Below are positions 40,304-49,187 of a DNA stretch of 64,000 nt, piece after piece. The position numbers were made by a program, and so were the translations under genes. Origin of the DNA: Chloracidobacterium sp. (GTDB taxonomy: Bacteria; Acidobacteriota; Blastocatellia; Pyrinomonadales; Pyrinomonadaceae); assembly GCA_016711345.1 (NCBI GenBank), contig JADJTD010000001.1, positions 3,162,001 to 3,226,000 on the forward strand, written 5' to 3'. The notes under the pieces are model-generated. The model was not told where the DNA came from and did no database searches. It worked only from the letters and a program-made list of their open reading frames with translations. Positions within the stretch are counted from its first letter, which is position 1. Every line of letters begins with the position of its first letter.

Positions 40304-41338
40304 TTACTCACCATTAGCGGCTGAGGCTATTGTGTCGCGGAGTTTTTGGGCTGATGTGGTTGCCGGTTCAAGTTCTAGTTCCTCGACGTCGCCTCGGACT
40401 TTTTTGCCGAAGACTGCATTCCAGGGCGGGATGACTATAGTCACGTTGCCGCTGGCTTCGGACTTACATGCGAGGCGTAGAAACGGCTTGGCGTTGTCGG
40501 GTTGGTTGTAGCCGAAGACGCTCATCGCTCGGCGTTCGCGTGGTGTTACGTCGGAGAGTTTTTCGCGACCGCCGATCACGCCGACCCAGCAAGTGCCGCA
40601 CGACGCAGCCGTGCATTCGATCGGCACAGGACCTTCCCAGCAGCGTTCGTCTTGCTCTTGCCATGCGTGCGAACGATCTTTTTGCGATGCAGAAGCGATC
40701 TCTTCGGCAGCGATGACGGGAAACTTGCCGGACGAATTTATGCCGGAAAACTTGACCGAGAATTTTTTGTCAACGGTCTTAAGAAACCCGAGCATGCCTT
40801 GTGAATCGTCTTTTTCGCGCGCGGCGATAGCTGCTTCGGGCGATTTTGCCGTTTTTGCTTTGGGATCGAGTTCTCCGGACGCGGCTTTGAAGGCTTCGAT
40901 GCCGACTTGATTCAGCGTTGCGAGGCCGACGGCGGCGATGGCGTTGACGAGATTGCGCTCGATGTTGAGTTTGCTGGCGGTGCTGCACGAAATGCTTTTT
41001 ATGATCTCGATCAACGGCTGGCCTTCATCTTTGAAAGCATCGGCTTCCTTTTCGACTTTGCGTTTAACCTTTGGCCAAAACCTGTGGCCGTATAGGAAAT
41101 GATGCGAAGTATCGATCTGGTTCTTTAGTTCGAGATCGCCTTTGAGGGCAAGGCCGTTGAGAATTGCGTCGCGATCTTCGGCAGCGTCGATGTAGCGAAC
41201 CAGGTCAAGCGGATAGAAGCGGAACCAGATCTGTACTGCTTCTTGATCGACTTCGTGAATACACGGCAGAAGCTCGTCAATTGCGGCGAGCCAGTCTGCT
41301 TCGGTGAACTTTGATAAATATGTTTCGAGATTGGTCAT
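40304..41338 (-). CDS. 2Fe-2S cluster protein with unknown N-terminal domain
   Basis: A 344-aa protein. The C-terminal about 120 aa hold a ferredoxin-like 2Fe-2S site, IECTAASCGTCWVG (C-x4-C-x2-C) plus LRLACKS (fourth Cys), and end with TIVIPPWNAVFG. The first about 200 aa are helical (FTEADWLAAIDELLPCIHEVDQEAVQIWFRFYPLDL) and unrecognised; they include HHFLYGHRFWPKVKRKV with clustered His. An electron-transfer or redox-sensing role is likely; partners are not visible among neighbours. Confidence 0.85.
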   Translation of the reverse strand: MTNLETYLSKFTEADWLAAIDELLPCIHEVDQEAVQIWFRFYPLDLVRYIDAAEDRDAILNGLALKGDLELKNQIDTSHHFLYGHRFWPKVKRKVEKEADAFKDEGQPLIEIIKSISCSTASKLNIERNLVNAIAAVGLATLNQVGIEAFKAASGELDPKAKTAKSPEAAIAAREKDDSQGMLGFLKTVDKKFSVKFSGINSSGKFPVIAAEEIASASQKDRSHAWQEQDERCWEGPVPIECTAASCGTCWVGVIGGREKLSDVTPRERRAMSVFGYNQPDNAKPFLRLACKSEASGNVTIVIPPWNAVFGKKVRGDVEELELEPATTSAQKLRDTIASAANGE

Positions 41339-41790
41339 TGTAGTATTACTGTATTACTTATTAATTATATATAGAGCAAGGGCTTTCCCCTTTACGAAAA
41401 GGGAAAGTTTACAAATATTTCCGAATTTGTGCAATTTTGTACAAGAAGGTGCCTTGAGCGGCTTGACATCGAATGCCCAAATACCGATAATCTGAAGTTT
41501 CGGACTTTTACGGTCTGTTTTGCTGAGCGGTTCTATAAGGAGTCGCAAAGTAGATATTTGAGATTTTGAATCATGGATTGTTGCGTAAAACGCGGTCATC
41601 ACAGGCCGTCGGCGAATTTGAACATTTCTTTTATGCCACGCTACAGCAAAGTTTCACTTCTCGTGAGTTAGATAATCGAATTTAGTAATTCATTCAGCGA
41701 GAGCTGCTTGAGCTAACTGCCGGATTTATTCGGCAAGAGTCAGGTAAGGGTTTACTTTTGTCTTTTAAATAAGAGGTTCAGAAAGAAAGA
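41339..41790. other. Promoter and long leader region of the ribosomal superoperon
   Basis: 452 bp without a gene. A consensus-like promoter (41463-41491) would give a leader of about 290 nt to rpsL. Near its 3' end is a small hairpin (TGCCG...CGGCA, about 41720-41735). Confidence 0.6.
41463..41491 (+). promoter_or_regulatory. Sigma-70-type promoter of the str operon
   Basis: Perfect TTGACA (41463-41468), 17-bp spacer, GATAAT (41486-41491, five of six). Expected start is near 41498. It is the only strong promoter seen before rpsL. Confidence 0.75.
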
Positions 41791-42171
41791 ATGCCGACGA
41801 TCAACCAATTAGTTCGAAAAGGACGCCAAGCCGTTAAGTATAAAACGGCGAGTCCGGCTTTGCAGGCCAACCCGCAGAAACGCGGTGTTTGCACACGTGT
41901 CTACACTTCGACCCCAAAGAAGCCTAATTCGGCTCTTCGTAAGGTCGCCCGCGTCCGCCTTACCAATCAGATCGAAGTTACTACATATATTCCCGGTATC
42001 GGGCATAACCTGCAGGAACACTCGATCGTGATGATCCGCGGCGGTCGTGTGAAGGATCTCCCAGGTGTTCGTTATCACGTTATTCGCGGAACGCTGGACG
42101 CTTCGGGCGTCGCGAACCGCAACCAGTCGCGTTCGAAATACGGAGCGAAACGTCCGAAGGGAGCGAAATAG
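41791..42171 (+). CDS. rpsL: Ribosomal protein S12
   Basis: A 126-aa 30S decoding-centre protein. It has the canonical TPKKPNSALRKVARVRLT segment containing the lysine that streptomycin-resistance mutations change (here unmutated), plus GGRVKDLPGVRYHVIRG. First gene of the str cluster; rpsG follows 6 bp downstream. The purine-rich leader AGAAAGAAAGA precedes the ATG. Confidence 0.98.
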   Translation: MPTINQLVRKGRQAVKYKTASPALQANPQKRGVCTRVYTSTPKKPNSALRKVARVRLTNQIEVTTYIPGIGHNLQEHSIVMIRGGRVKDLPGVRYHVIRGTLDASGVANRNQSRSKYGAKRPKGAK

Positions 42172-42177
42172 TAAGTT

Positions 42178-42648
42178 ATGCCAAGACGTAGAGTTGCAGG
42201 AAAGCGCGAAGTATTACCGGATCCGATCTACAACAGCATCGCCGTGACGAAGTTTATCAACGGCTTGATGTGGGCGGGCAAGAAGTCCATCGCCGAGCAG
42301 ATCTTTTACGGTGCTATGACGAAGTTGGGCGAGAAAGCTCAAGATGAGCCGTTGAAAGTTTTTAGGGCTGCTCTCGACAGCGTCGCACCGACGCTTGAGG
42401 TCAAATCACGCCGAATCGGTGGTGCGACCTATCAGGTGCCGCTCGAAGTCAGCCGTGATCGCCGCAATACGCTTGCGATCCGCTGGATCGTAACAAATGC
42501 TCGCGGCCGCAGTGAAAAGACAATGGAAGACCGCTTGGTAGGCGAGCTTCTCGATTCAGCAAACGGACGTGGCGGAGCAATGAAGAAAAAGGACGACGTC
42601 CACCGCATGGCAGAGGCCAACAAGGCTTTTGCACATTATAGATTTTAA
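42178..42648 (+). CDS. rpsG: Ribosomal protein S7
   Basis: A 156-aa 30S head assembly protein binding 16S rRNA at the 3' domain. Begins MPRRRVAGKREVLPDPIYNS and contains GGATYQVPLEV and RAFAHYR-like (KAFAHYRF) terminus. In E. coli it is the translational repressor of the str operon; no such site was examined here. fusA follows 11 bp downstream. Confidence 0.98.
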   Translation: MPRRRVAGKREVLPDPIYNSIAVTKFINGLMWAGKKSIAEQIFYGAMTKLGEKAQDEPLKVFRAALDSVAPTLEVKSRRIGGATYQVPLEVSRDRRNTLAIRWIVTNARGRSEKTMEDRLVGELLDSANGRGGAMKKKDDVHRMAEANKAFAHYRF

Positions 42649-42659
42649 GATTTTTAGTA

Positions 42660-44768
42660 ATGGCGAACATTAGTTTAGACAAATTTAGAAACATCGGCAT
42701 CATGGCCCATATCGACGCGGGTAAGACCACGGCGACGGAGCGCATCTTGTTCTATACAGGTGTTTCACACAAGATCGGTGAGGTTCATGAAGGAACCGCG
42801 ACGATGGACTGGATGGAGCAGGAGCAGGAACGCGGTATTACAATTACCTCGGCCGCGACGACCTGTTTCTGGACACGCAACAACATCGAACACCGCATCA
42901 ATATTATCGATACACCGGGACACGTTGACTTCACGATGGAAGTTGAGCGGTCTCTTCGTGTTTTGGACGGTGCTGTTTGTGTGTTTGACGGCGTCGCCGG
43001 TGTTGAGCCGCAATCGGAGACGGTTTGGCGTCAGGCAGACAAGTACGGCGTGCCGCGTATCTGCTTTATTAATAAGCTGGATCGTGCAGGAGCTTCGTTC
43101 GATCGTTCATTTGAATCGATTTTGGTCAGACTTGGTGCAAACGCTGTTGCTATGCAGGTTCCGATCGGTATAGAGGAGCATTTCACCGGTGTTGTCGATC
43201 TGATCACGATGAAGGCTTTTGTCTGGAGCAACGAGGCGAAAGGCGCAAATTATGACATCGTCGATATTCCGGCAGACCTTGTTGAGGTTTCAAAGGCACA
43301 GCGTGAAAAGCTGGTCGAATCTGTTTCAGCTATCGATGACGATTTGATGATGAAATTCCTTGAAGGCGAGGAGATTTCAGAAAACGAGCTTCGCGTCGCT
43401 CTTCGCAAGGGAACTCTCGCGATGAAGATCGTGCCGGTTTTCACCGGTTCGGCATTTAAGAATAAAGGTGTTCAGACGCTGCTTGATGCGGTTGTCGACT
43501 TTCTTCCAAGTCCGCTAGATATTCCTGCTATCGAGGGCACAAATCCGAAAAATGGCGAGATCGAAACTCGTCCGCCCGATGCAAAGGCTCCGTTCTCAGG
43601 TTTGGTTTTCAAGTTGATGGCGGACAAGCATTTAGGCCAGTTGGCGTTTGTGCGCATATATTCGGGAACGGTTACCTCCGGTTCGTATGTTACGAACACG
43701 ATCAAAGATTCAAAAGAAAGAGTCGGGCGTTTGATGCTCATGCACGCCAACAAGCGTGAAGATGTCGAAACGGCATCGGCAGGCGAGATCGTTGCCATTG
43801 GCGGTATGAAAAATACCACGACCGGCGACACTATCTCGGACGAAACGAAGCCGATCATTCTTGAGTCGATGGATTTCCCTGAACCTGTCGTGCGTGTCGC
43901 GGTCGAGCCGAAAACGCGTGCCGATCAGGATAAAATGGGCATCGCGCTCAATCGCCTTGCACAGGAAGACCCGAGTTTTAGAGTTAATACCGACCACGAA
44001 ACCGGTCAGACGATCATCGCCGGAATGGGCGAGCTTCATCTTGAGATCATTGTCGATCGCATGAAGCGTGAGTTTGGCGTCGAGGCAAATGTCGGTAAAC
44101 CGCAGGTTGCATACCGTGAAACAATCACTGCATCCGCACCGGGTAAAGAGATATATAAGAAACAGTCAGGCGGCCGCGGTAAATTTGGGCACGTCGAGCT
44201 CGAGATCGAGCCGGCTCCAGGCGAAGGTTTTGTCTTTGAGGACAAGATCACCGGTGGATCGATTCCAAGACAGTTTATCAAGCCGACCATGGAAGGCATC
44301 CGCGATGCAATGGGCCGTGGTTATTTGGCTGGTTACGAGCTTGTGGATATCAAGGTTCGCCTGCTATTTGGTTCATACCACGAAGTCGATTCCGACGAAA
44401 TTTCATTTAAGTTGGCGGGTTCATTCGCATTTCAGGATGCGGTGAAAAAAGCCAAGCCGGTTTTGCTCGAGCCCATCATGCGCATCGAGGTTGTTACGCC
44501 TGAAGAGTATATGGGAGCGGTCAATGGCGATCTTAACCGCCGCCGCGGTCAGATCGACAAAATGGAACCGCGTCCGGGCAATGTTTCGGTCGTGACGGCA
44601 TTTGTGCCGCTGTCGGAAATGTTTGGATACACAACCGATCTGCGAAGTTCGACTCAGGGCCGGGCGACTTCGAGTATGCATTTTGAGCGTTATAACGAAG
44701 CTCCGCGAAATGTCGCAGAGGAAGTTATCGCGAAGATCAAGGGAACGGGAACGAGTTCAGGTAGCTAA
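42660..44768 (+). CDS. fusA: Elongation factor G
   Basis: A 702-aa translational GTPase driving translocation. G1 AHIDAGKTT, switch region RGITITSAATT, G3 DTPGHVDF, G4 NKLD are all present, followed by domains II-V ending in SSMHFERYNEAP. Full length (about 690-705 in the family). No Shine-Dalgarno is obvious; the start lies 11 bp after rpsG. Confidence 0.98.
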   Translation: MANISLDKFRNIGIMAHIDAGKTTATERILFYTGVSHKIGEVHEGTATMDWMEQEQERGITITSAATTCFWTRNNIEHRINIIDTPGHVDFTMEVERSLRVLDGAVCVFDGVAGVEPQSETVWRQADKYGVPRICFINKLDRAGASFDRSFESILVRLGANAVAMQVPIGIEEHFTGVVDLITMKAFVWSNEAKGANYDIVDIPADLVEVSKAQREKLVESVSAIDDDLMMKFLEGEEISENELRVALRKGTLAMKIVPVFTGSAFKNKGVQTLLDAVVDFLPSPLDIPAIEGTNPKNGEIETRPPDAKAPFSGLVFKLMADKHLGQLAFVRIYSGTVTSGSYVTNTIKDSKERVGRLMLMHANKREDVETASAGEIVAIGGMKNTTTGDTISDETKPIILESMDFPEPVVRVAVEPKTRADQDKMGIALNRLAQEDPSFRVNTDHETGQTIIAGMGELHLEIIVDRMKREFGVEANVGKPQVAYRETITASAPGKEIYKKQSGGRGKFGHVELEIEPAPGEGFVFEDKITGGSIPRQFIKPTMEGIRDAMGRGYLAGYELVDIKVRLLFGSYHEVDSDEISFKLAGSFAFQDAVKKAKPVLLEPIMRIEVVTPEEYMGAVNGDLNRRRGQIDKMEPRPGNVSVVTAFVPLSEMFGYTTDLRSSTQGRATSSMHFERYNEAPRNVAEEVIAKIKGTGTSSGS

Positions 44769-44796
44769 ATAACTATCACTTTTTAGGAGAAAGACA

Positions 44797-45798
44797 ATGA
44801 GCAAGGAAAAATTCGATCGCAGCAAGCCGCACGTGAACATTGGGACAATTGGGCACGTGGATCATGGTAAGACGACATTGACGGCAGCAATAACAAAGGT
44901 GATGTCAAAGCATAACGCTAAGATGACGTTTAGGTCGTTTGACTCGATCGACAACGCACCTGAAGAAAAGGCTCGTGGTATTACGATTGCGACTTCGCAC
45001 GTTGAGTATGAGACGGCAAACCGGCACTATGCTCACGTTGATTGCCCGGGTCACGCCGATTATGTGAAGAACATGATCACGGGAGCCGCCCAGATGGACG
45101 GAGCTATTCTCGTTGTCGCAGCGACGGACGGCCCGATGCCGCAGACACGCGAGCACATCCTTCTCGGCCGTCAGGTTGGTATCCCGACGATGGTCGTCTT
45201 TATGAACAAAGCGGACATGGTCGACGACGCGGAACTGCTCGAGCTCGTCGAGATGGAGATCCGCGAGCTGCTTAGCTCGTACGAGTATCCGGGCGACGAC
45301 ATTCCTGTCATTCAGGGTTCTGCTCTGAAAGCCCTCGAAGGCGATGCCGCTTGGGAGCCGAAGATCGACGAGCTGATGCAGGCGGTAGATGATTTCATTC
45401 CGACGCCTGCACGCGAGACGGACAAGCCGTTCCTGATGCCGGTGGAAGATATCTTCACCATTCAAGGACGCGGTACGGTTGCGACCGGAAGAATTGAACG
45501 AGGCACGATCAACGTCAACGACCCTGTCGAGATCGTCGGTATCAAAGAGACGAGAAACTCGGTCTGCACAGGCGTCGAAATGTTCAAGAAGCTGCTCGAC
45601 AGCGGGATGGCAGGCGACAACGTCGGACTGCTGCTTCGTGGTGTTGAGCGAAAAGAGATCGAACGCGGACAGGTGATCGTTAAGCCGGGTTCGATCACGC
45701 CGCACACTAAGTTCAAGGCCGAGGCATACGTTTTGACCAAAGAAGAAGGCGGACGACACACCGTTCTTTACAGGCTACCGCCCGCAGTTCTACTTTAG
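44797..45798 (+). CDS. tuf: Elongation factor Tu, truncated by a frameshift
   Basis: 333 aa of EF-Tu: GHVDHGKTTLTAAIT, RGITIATSHVEYE, DCPGHADY, NKAD and domain II are intact. After KEEGGRHT the frame turns to VLYRLPPAVLL and stops, about 70 residues early. The expected continuation PFFTGYRPQFYFRTTDVTG is present in the +1 frame from 45761 and runs to a proper end at 45982. The local sequence GACACACCG needs one extra CA (GACACACACCG) to restore the frame. Either an assembly or sequencing slip, or a real decay with another tuf copy elsewhere. AGGAG precedes the ATG. Confidence 0.9.
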   Translation: MSKEKFDRSKPHVNIGTIGHVDHGKTTLTAAITKVMSKHNAKMTFRSFDSIDNAPEEKARGITIATSHVEYETANRHYAHVDCPGHADYVKNMITGAAQMDGAILVVAATDGPMPQTREHILLGRQVGIPTMVVFMNKADMVDDAELLELVEMEIRELLSSYEYPGDDIPVIQGSALKALEGDAAWEPKIDELMQAVDDFIPTPARETDKPFLMPVEDIFTIQGRGTVATGRIERGTINVNDPVEIVGIKETRNSVCTGVEMFKKLLDSGMAGDNVGLLLRGVERKEIERGQVIVKPGSITPHTKFKAEAYVLTKEEGGRHTVLYRLPPAVLL

Positions 45799-45982
45799 AA
45801 CAACGGACGTAACGGGCGTTGCACACCTTCCGGCAGGAGTCGAGATGGTGATGCCGGGCGACAACATACAGATGGAGATCGAGCTCATCGCTCCGATCGC
45901 CATGGAAAAAGGCCTCCGCTTTGCTATCCGCGAAGGCGGCCGCACGGTTGGTGCCGGAACAGTTTCGGAAGTGGTGGAATAG
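45761..45982 (+). pseudogene. tuf: 3' part of tuf in the +1 frame
   Basis: It reads PFFTGYRPQFYFRTTDVTGVAHL and then GVEMVMPGDNIQMEIELIAPIAMEKGLRFAIREGGRTVGAGTVSEVVE to a TAG at 45980-45982. This is complete EF-Tu domain III with no start codon of its own. Sequence conservation is undamaged, which argues that the indel is recent or an error. Confidence 0.88.
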
Positions 45983-45986
45983 AAAT

Positions 45987-46307
45987 ATGTTAAACGAAAA
46001 GATCCGCATCAAGTTAAAGGCTTACGATCACCGCGTTCTGGATCAGTCCACCGCCGAGATCGTGGATACGGCGAAGAGAACGGGGGCGAGGATCGCGGGG
46101 CCGATACCCCTACCGACCATTAAGAATAAATGGACGGTTTTGAGATCGCCGCACGTTGACAAGAAGTCGCGTGAGCAGTTCGAGATCAGAACGCACAAGC
46201 GTTTGATGGACATTCTTGATCCGACTGCGGAAACGGTAGATGCGTTGATGAAATTGGATCTGCCTGCCGGTGTTGATGTAGAGATCAAGGCGTTTGGGAA
46301 GAATTAG
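45987..46307 (+). CDS. rpsJ: Ribosomal protein S10 (NusE)
   Basis: A 106-aa 30S protein that also acts in transcription antitermination. Start at 45987 (MLNEKIRIKLKAYDHRVLDQS), 4 bp after the tuf end; the longer frame from 45921 overlaps tuf. Contains GPIPLPTIKNKWTVLRSPHVDKKSREQFE. First gene of the S10 cluster. A GAGTT/AACTC inverted repeat follows it. Confidence 0.97.
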   Translation: MLNEKIRIKLKAYDHRVLDQSTAEIVDTAKRTGARIAGPIPLPTIKNKWTVLRSPHVDKKSREQFEIRTHKRLMDILDPTAETVDALMKLDLPAGVDVEIKAFGKN

Positions 46308-46390
46308 TTGACTGAGTTTGGCAGAGTTAACCGAGTTATGAGTTTGAAGCTCAGCCGACTCGCCTAACTCGGGAAACTCGCAGAACTTAA
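46308..46390. repeat. GAGTT/AACTC-word inverted repeat, rpsJ-rplC gap
   Basis: GAGTTTGGCAGAGTTAACC on the left pairs with AACTCGGGAAACTCGC on the right. It fills the gap and ends 5 bp before the rplC ATG. Confidence 0.65.
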
Positions 46391-46395
46391 AAGTT

Positions 46396-47034
46396 ATGAT
46401 TAGCGGAATCATTGGTAGAAAAATGGGAATGACGCAGCTCTTTGCTGAGGATGGCACTGTAACTCCGGTTACGGTCATCAAAGCGGGACCTTGTGTTGTT
46501 GTCCAGACAAAGAGTGCGGCGGGTCGCGATGGCTACAATGCCGTGCAGCTTGGACTTGTCGAAGACAAGCCGATTCGCCTTAAGAACGTTACAAAGCCGC
46601 TTCGCGGACACTTTGAAAAAACTGGGGCGGGAACGCCTCCGACGCGTGTTTTGAGGGAAATTCGTCAGGTGGATGAGGTCGATGCGACTATTGGCGATCA
46701 GGTCAAGGTTGACCTTTTTGCGGATGGCGACAAGATCGATGTCATTGGTAAGTCGAAAGGGCGAGGTTTTGCCGGTACCATCAAGCGACACAATTTTCAA
46801 CGCGGCCCTGAGTCGCATGGTTCGATGAACGTCCGTGCGCCGGGTTCGATCGGCCAGTCGGCGTATCCTTCGCGTGTTATTAAAGGTACGCGTTCGTCGG
46901 GACATATGGGCGATGCCCGCGTGACCGTGCAGAATCTGACGATCGCGAAAGTGGACATAGATAATAATCTTTTAATGGTTCGCGGCGCAGTGCCCGGGCC
47001 TAATGGCGGTCTTGTAATAGTGAAAAAGTCTTAA
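46396..47034 (+). CDS. rplC: Ribosomal protein L3
   Basis: A 212-aa 50S protein important for subunit assembly. It has IIGRKMGMTQLFAEDG at the N-terminus and the central RGFAGTIKRHNFQRGPESHGSMNVRAPGSIGQSAYPSRVIKG. Conventional length. The ATG follows TTAAAAGTT with no visible Shine-Dalgarno. Confidence 0.98.
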   Translation: MISGIIGRKMGMTQLFAEDGTVTPVTVIKAGPCVVVQTKSAAGRDGYNAVQLGLVEDKPIRLKNVTKPLRGHFEKTGAGTPPTRVLREIRQVDEVDATIGDQVKVDLFADGDKIDVIGKSKGRGFAGTIKRHNFQRGPESHGSMNVRAPGSIGQSAYPSRVIKGTRSSGHMGDARVTVQNLTIAKVDIDNNLLMVRGAVPGPNGGLVIVKKS

Positions 47035-47118
47035 GTTATTAAGTCTTAAGTCTTGAGCAGGAAACATCCAGCTTACGATTTCTGACTAAACGCTAGACTC
47101 GAACGGAGTGAGAAAATT

Positions 47119-47904
47119 ATGCCTACCGTAAAGGTTCGCAATTTGAATAATAAAGAGGTTGGTGATGTCGTTCTGTCAGATGCCGTTTTTGGCGTTGAGC
47201 TTAACGAGTCGTTGATCCATTCAGCGGTGATGAATTTTCAGGCTAATGGCCGGCAGGGAACTTCGGCGACGAAAACTCGCGGAAACGTTTCCGGTTCGGG
47301 CCGCAAGCTATGGAAGCAGAAGGGAACGGGCCGCGCGCGTATCGCATCGCTCCGCTCGCCTCTGTGGAAGGGCGGCGGCAATGTTCACGGGCCTCAGCCC
47401 CGCGACTGGTCGTACCAGATGCCGAAGAAAATGCGCCGCGGCGCTTTGCGTTCGGCTCTTTCGGAAAGATTGCGCGAAGGTAACCTGATCATTATTGATG
47501 GGTTTGAGTTTAAGAATCCTAAGACGAGTGAGTTTTTGGTGGCGATCAAAACGCTCGGCCTTTCGGACAATACTAAAAAGCCAACTAAGACGCTCATAGT
47601 GGATTCGTTAGATAACGCAAATTTGATCCTGTCGTCGCGAAACGTCCAGAAGACCAAGGTTACAAATAGTTTTGGGCTTAACATATACGACATTATCTAT
47701 CATGAAAAACTCTTGATCTCGAAAGCTGCTGTCGAAGAACTCAACGCGCTGCTTGACCCTAAACGGGAAACAGGAGCAATGGCTGAGGTGGAAGTAGCCG
47801 AGATCAAGCCGAAGGCGAAAAAAGAGGCCAAGCCGAAAGCTGAAAAAACGGCGGAAGTAGAAACTCCGGTCACGGATGCTGCTGAGGAGGCTACTGAAGA
47901 ATAA
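47119..47904 (+). CDS. rplD: Ribosomal protein L4 with charged C-terminal extension
   Basis: A 261-aa 50S exit-tunnel protein; the core (about 1-220) includes RQGTSATKTRGNVSGSGRKLWKQKGTGRAR and the KGGGNVHGPQPRDW loop. The last about 40 residues are a Glu/Lys/Ala-rich extension (EVAEIKPKAKKEAKPKAEKTAEVETP...) absent from typical L4 (about 205-215 aa). GGAGTGA upstream is a fair ribosome-binding site. Its stop overlaps the rplW start (TAATG). Confidence 0.97.
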   Translation: MPTVKVRNLNNKEVGDVVLSDAVFGVELNESLIHSAVMNFQANGRQGTSATKTRGNVSGSGRKLWKQKGTGRARIASLRSPLWKGGGNVHGPQPRDWSYQMPKKMRRGALRSALSERLREGNLIIIDGFEFKNPKTSEFLVAIKTLGLSDNTKKPTKTLIVDSLDNANLILSSRNVQKTKVTNSFGLNIYDIIYHEKLLISKAAVEELNALLDPKRETGAMAEVEVAEIKPKAKKEAKPKAEKTAEVETPVTDAAEEATEE

Positions 47905-48233
47905 TGAGTAAACCAAATGTTTGGGAAATATTGAAATCGCCAGTCGTTACCGAAAAAAGCGTCATTCTGAAAGAAGACTCGTCTGACGAGAACAGTAACC
48001 GCACCAAGGGCCAGGTATTGACGTTTCGTGTTGATAAAAAAGCGACCAAGATCGATATCAAGGGTGCTGTAGAAGAGATCTTTAATGTAAAGGTCGCACA
48101 GGTGCGAACTGTTCTTTACGAAGGCAAGATGAAACGGCGCGGACGTATTGAAGGACGGCGAGCAGGCTTTAAGAAGGCTTATGTGACCTTAAGAAAAGGC
48201 GAGCCGATGGTTGATTACGCCGAAGCGATATAA
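47904..48233 (+). CDS. rplW: Ribosomal protein L23
   Basis: A 109-aa 50S protein at the exit site, docking point for trigger factor and SRP. It reads WEILKSPVVTEKSVILKE and TFRVDKKATKIDIKGAVEEIFNVKVAQVRT. A short insertion after the first strand (DSSDENSNRTKGQ) makes it slightly longer than average. Translationally coupled to rplD by a 1-nt overlap. Confidence 0.97.
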   Translation: MSKPNVWEILKSPVVTEKSVILKEDSSDENSNRTKGQVLTFRVDKKATKIDIKGAVEEIFNVKVAQVRTVLYEGKMKRRGRIEGRRAGFKKAYVTLRKGEPMVDYAEAI

Positions 48234-48279
48234 AATGGCCATCTGAGATTTCATATCTGAAATTTCAAATTTAGGAATT

Positions 48280-49110
48280 ATGGGAATCAAGAGATTAAAA
48301 CCAACATCACCGGCGAGACGTTATCAAACGTATCTAACGCGGGATGAGTTGACGAAAGGGGCAACACCCGAGAAATCGTTGCTCGAGCCAAAGAAGAGAA
48401 TTTCAGGCCGCAACAGCGACGGGCGCATTACGATCCGCCGACGCGGCGGAGGCCATAAACGGCATTATCGTATTATCGATTTTAAACGCGATAAATCAGG
48501 AATTCCGGGAAAAGTGGCCCAACTCGAATACGATCCGAACCGCTCGGCCCACATCGCCCTGATAAACTATCTTGACGGCGAAAAGCGATACATCATCGCC
48601 CCGCTCGGATTGACGGTTGGAACGATGATCCTGAGCGGCGAGGAAGCCGATATTTTGCCGGGAAATGCATTGCCGATCAAGAACATTCCGTTGGGTACGC
48701 AGGTTCACAACATTGAAATGCGTCCAGGGAAAGGTGGGCAGATGGTCCGCTCGGCCGGTGGTTTTGCTCAGATCGTCGCTAAAGAAGGCGATTATGCACA
48801 GCTAAGAATGCCTTCGGGGGAAGTTCGAAAGGTGCCTGTTGTTTGTATGGCAACAGTTGGACAAGTTGGGAACACTGAGCATGAGAACGTCTCGCTTGGT
48901 AAGGCAGGCCGCTCACGCTGGATGGGTAAACGCCCGAAAGTTCGCGGAGTTGCGATGAACCCGGTCGATCACCCGCATGGTGGTGGTGAAGGTAAGACAT
49001 CAGGTGGACGTAATCCTGTAACGCCTTGGGGGCAGCCGACACGCGGATATAAGACGCGACGAAACAAACGCACGACGAATATGATCGTGAAGGATAGAAG
49101 AAGGAAGTAA
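48280..49110 (+). CDS. rplB: Ribosomal protein L2
   Basis: A 276-aa 50S protein close to the peptidyl-transferase centre. It has NSDGRITIRRRGGGHKRHYR, LPIKNIPLGTQVHNIE and the C-terminal RGVAMNPVDHPHGGGEGKT signature. TAGGAATT precedes the ATG. The gap to rplW contains AGATTT/AAATTT words. Confidence 0.98.
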   Translation: MGIKRLKPTSPARRYQTYLTRDELTKGATPEKSLLEPKKRISGRNSDGRITIRRRGGGHKRHYRIIDFKRDKSGIPGKVAQLEYDPNRSAHIALINYLDGEKRYIIAPLGLTVGTMILSGEEADILPGNALPIKNIPLGTQVHNIEMRPGKGGQMVRSAGGFAQIVAKEGDYAQLRMPSGEVRKVPVVCMATVGQVGNTEHENVSLGKAGRSRWMGKRPKVRGVAMNPVDHPHGGGEGKTSGGRNPVTPWGQPTRGYKTRRNKRTTNMIVKDRRRK

Positions 49111-49113
49111 CAC

Positions 49114-49182
49114 ATTTTGGATTTTAGATTTTGGATTTTTGATTGAAGAAAAATCCAAAATCGGCAATCCAAAATCCAAAAT
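49114..49182. repeat. ATTTTGGATT-word inverted repeat, rplB-rpsS gap
   Basis: ATTTTGGATTTTAGATTTTG on the left and CAATCCAAAATCCAAAAT on the right form a long AT-rich hairpin ending 5 bp before the rpsS ATG. Same family as 31144-31219. Confidence 0.7.
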
Positions 49183-49187
49183 AGAAT

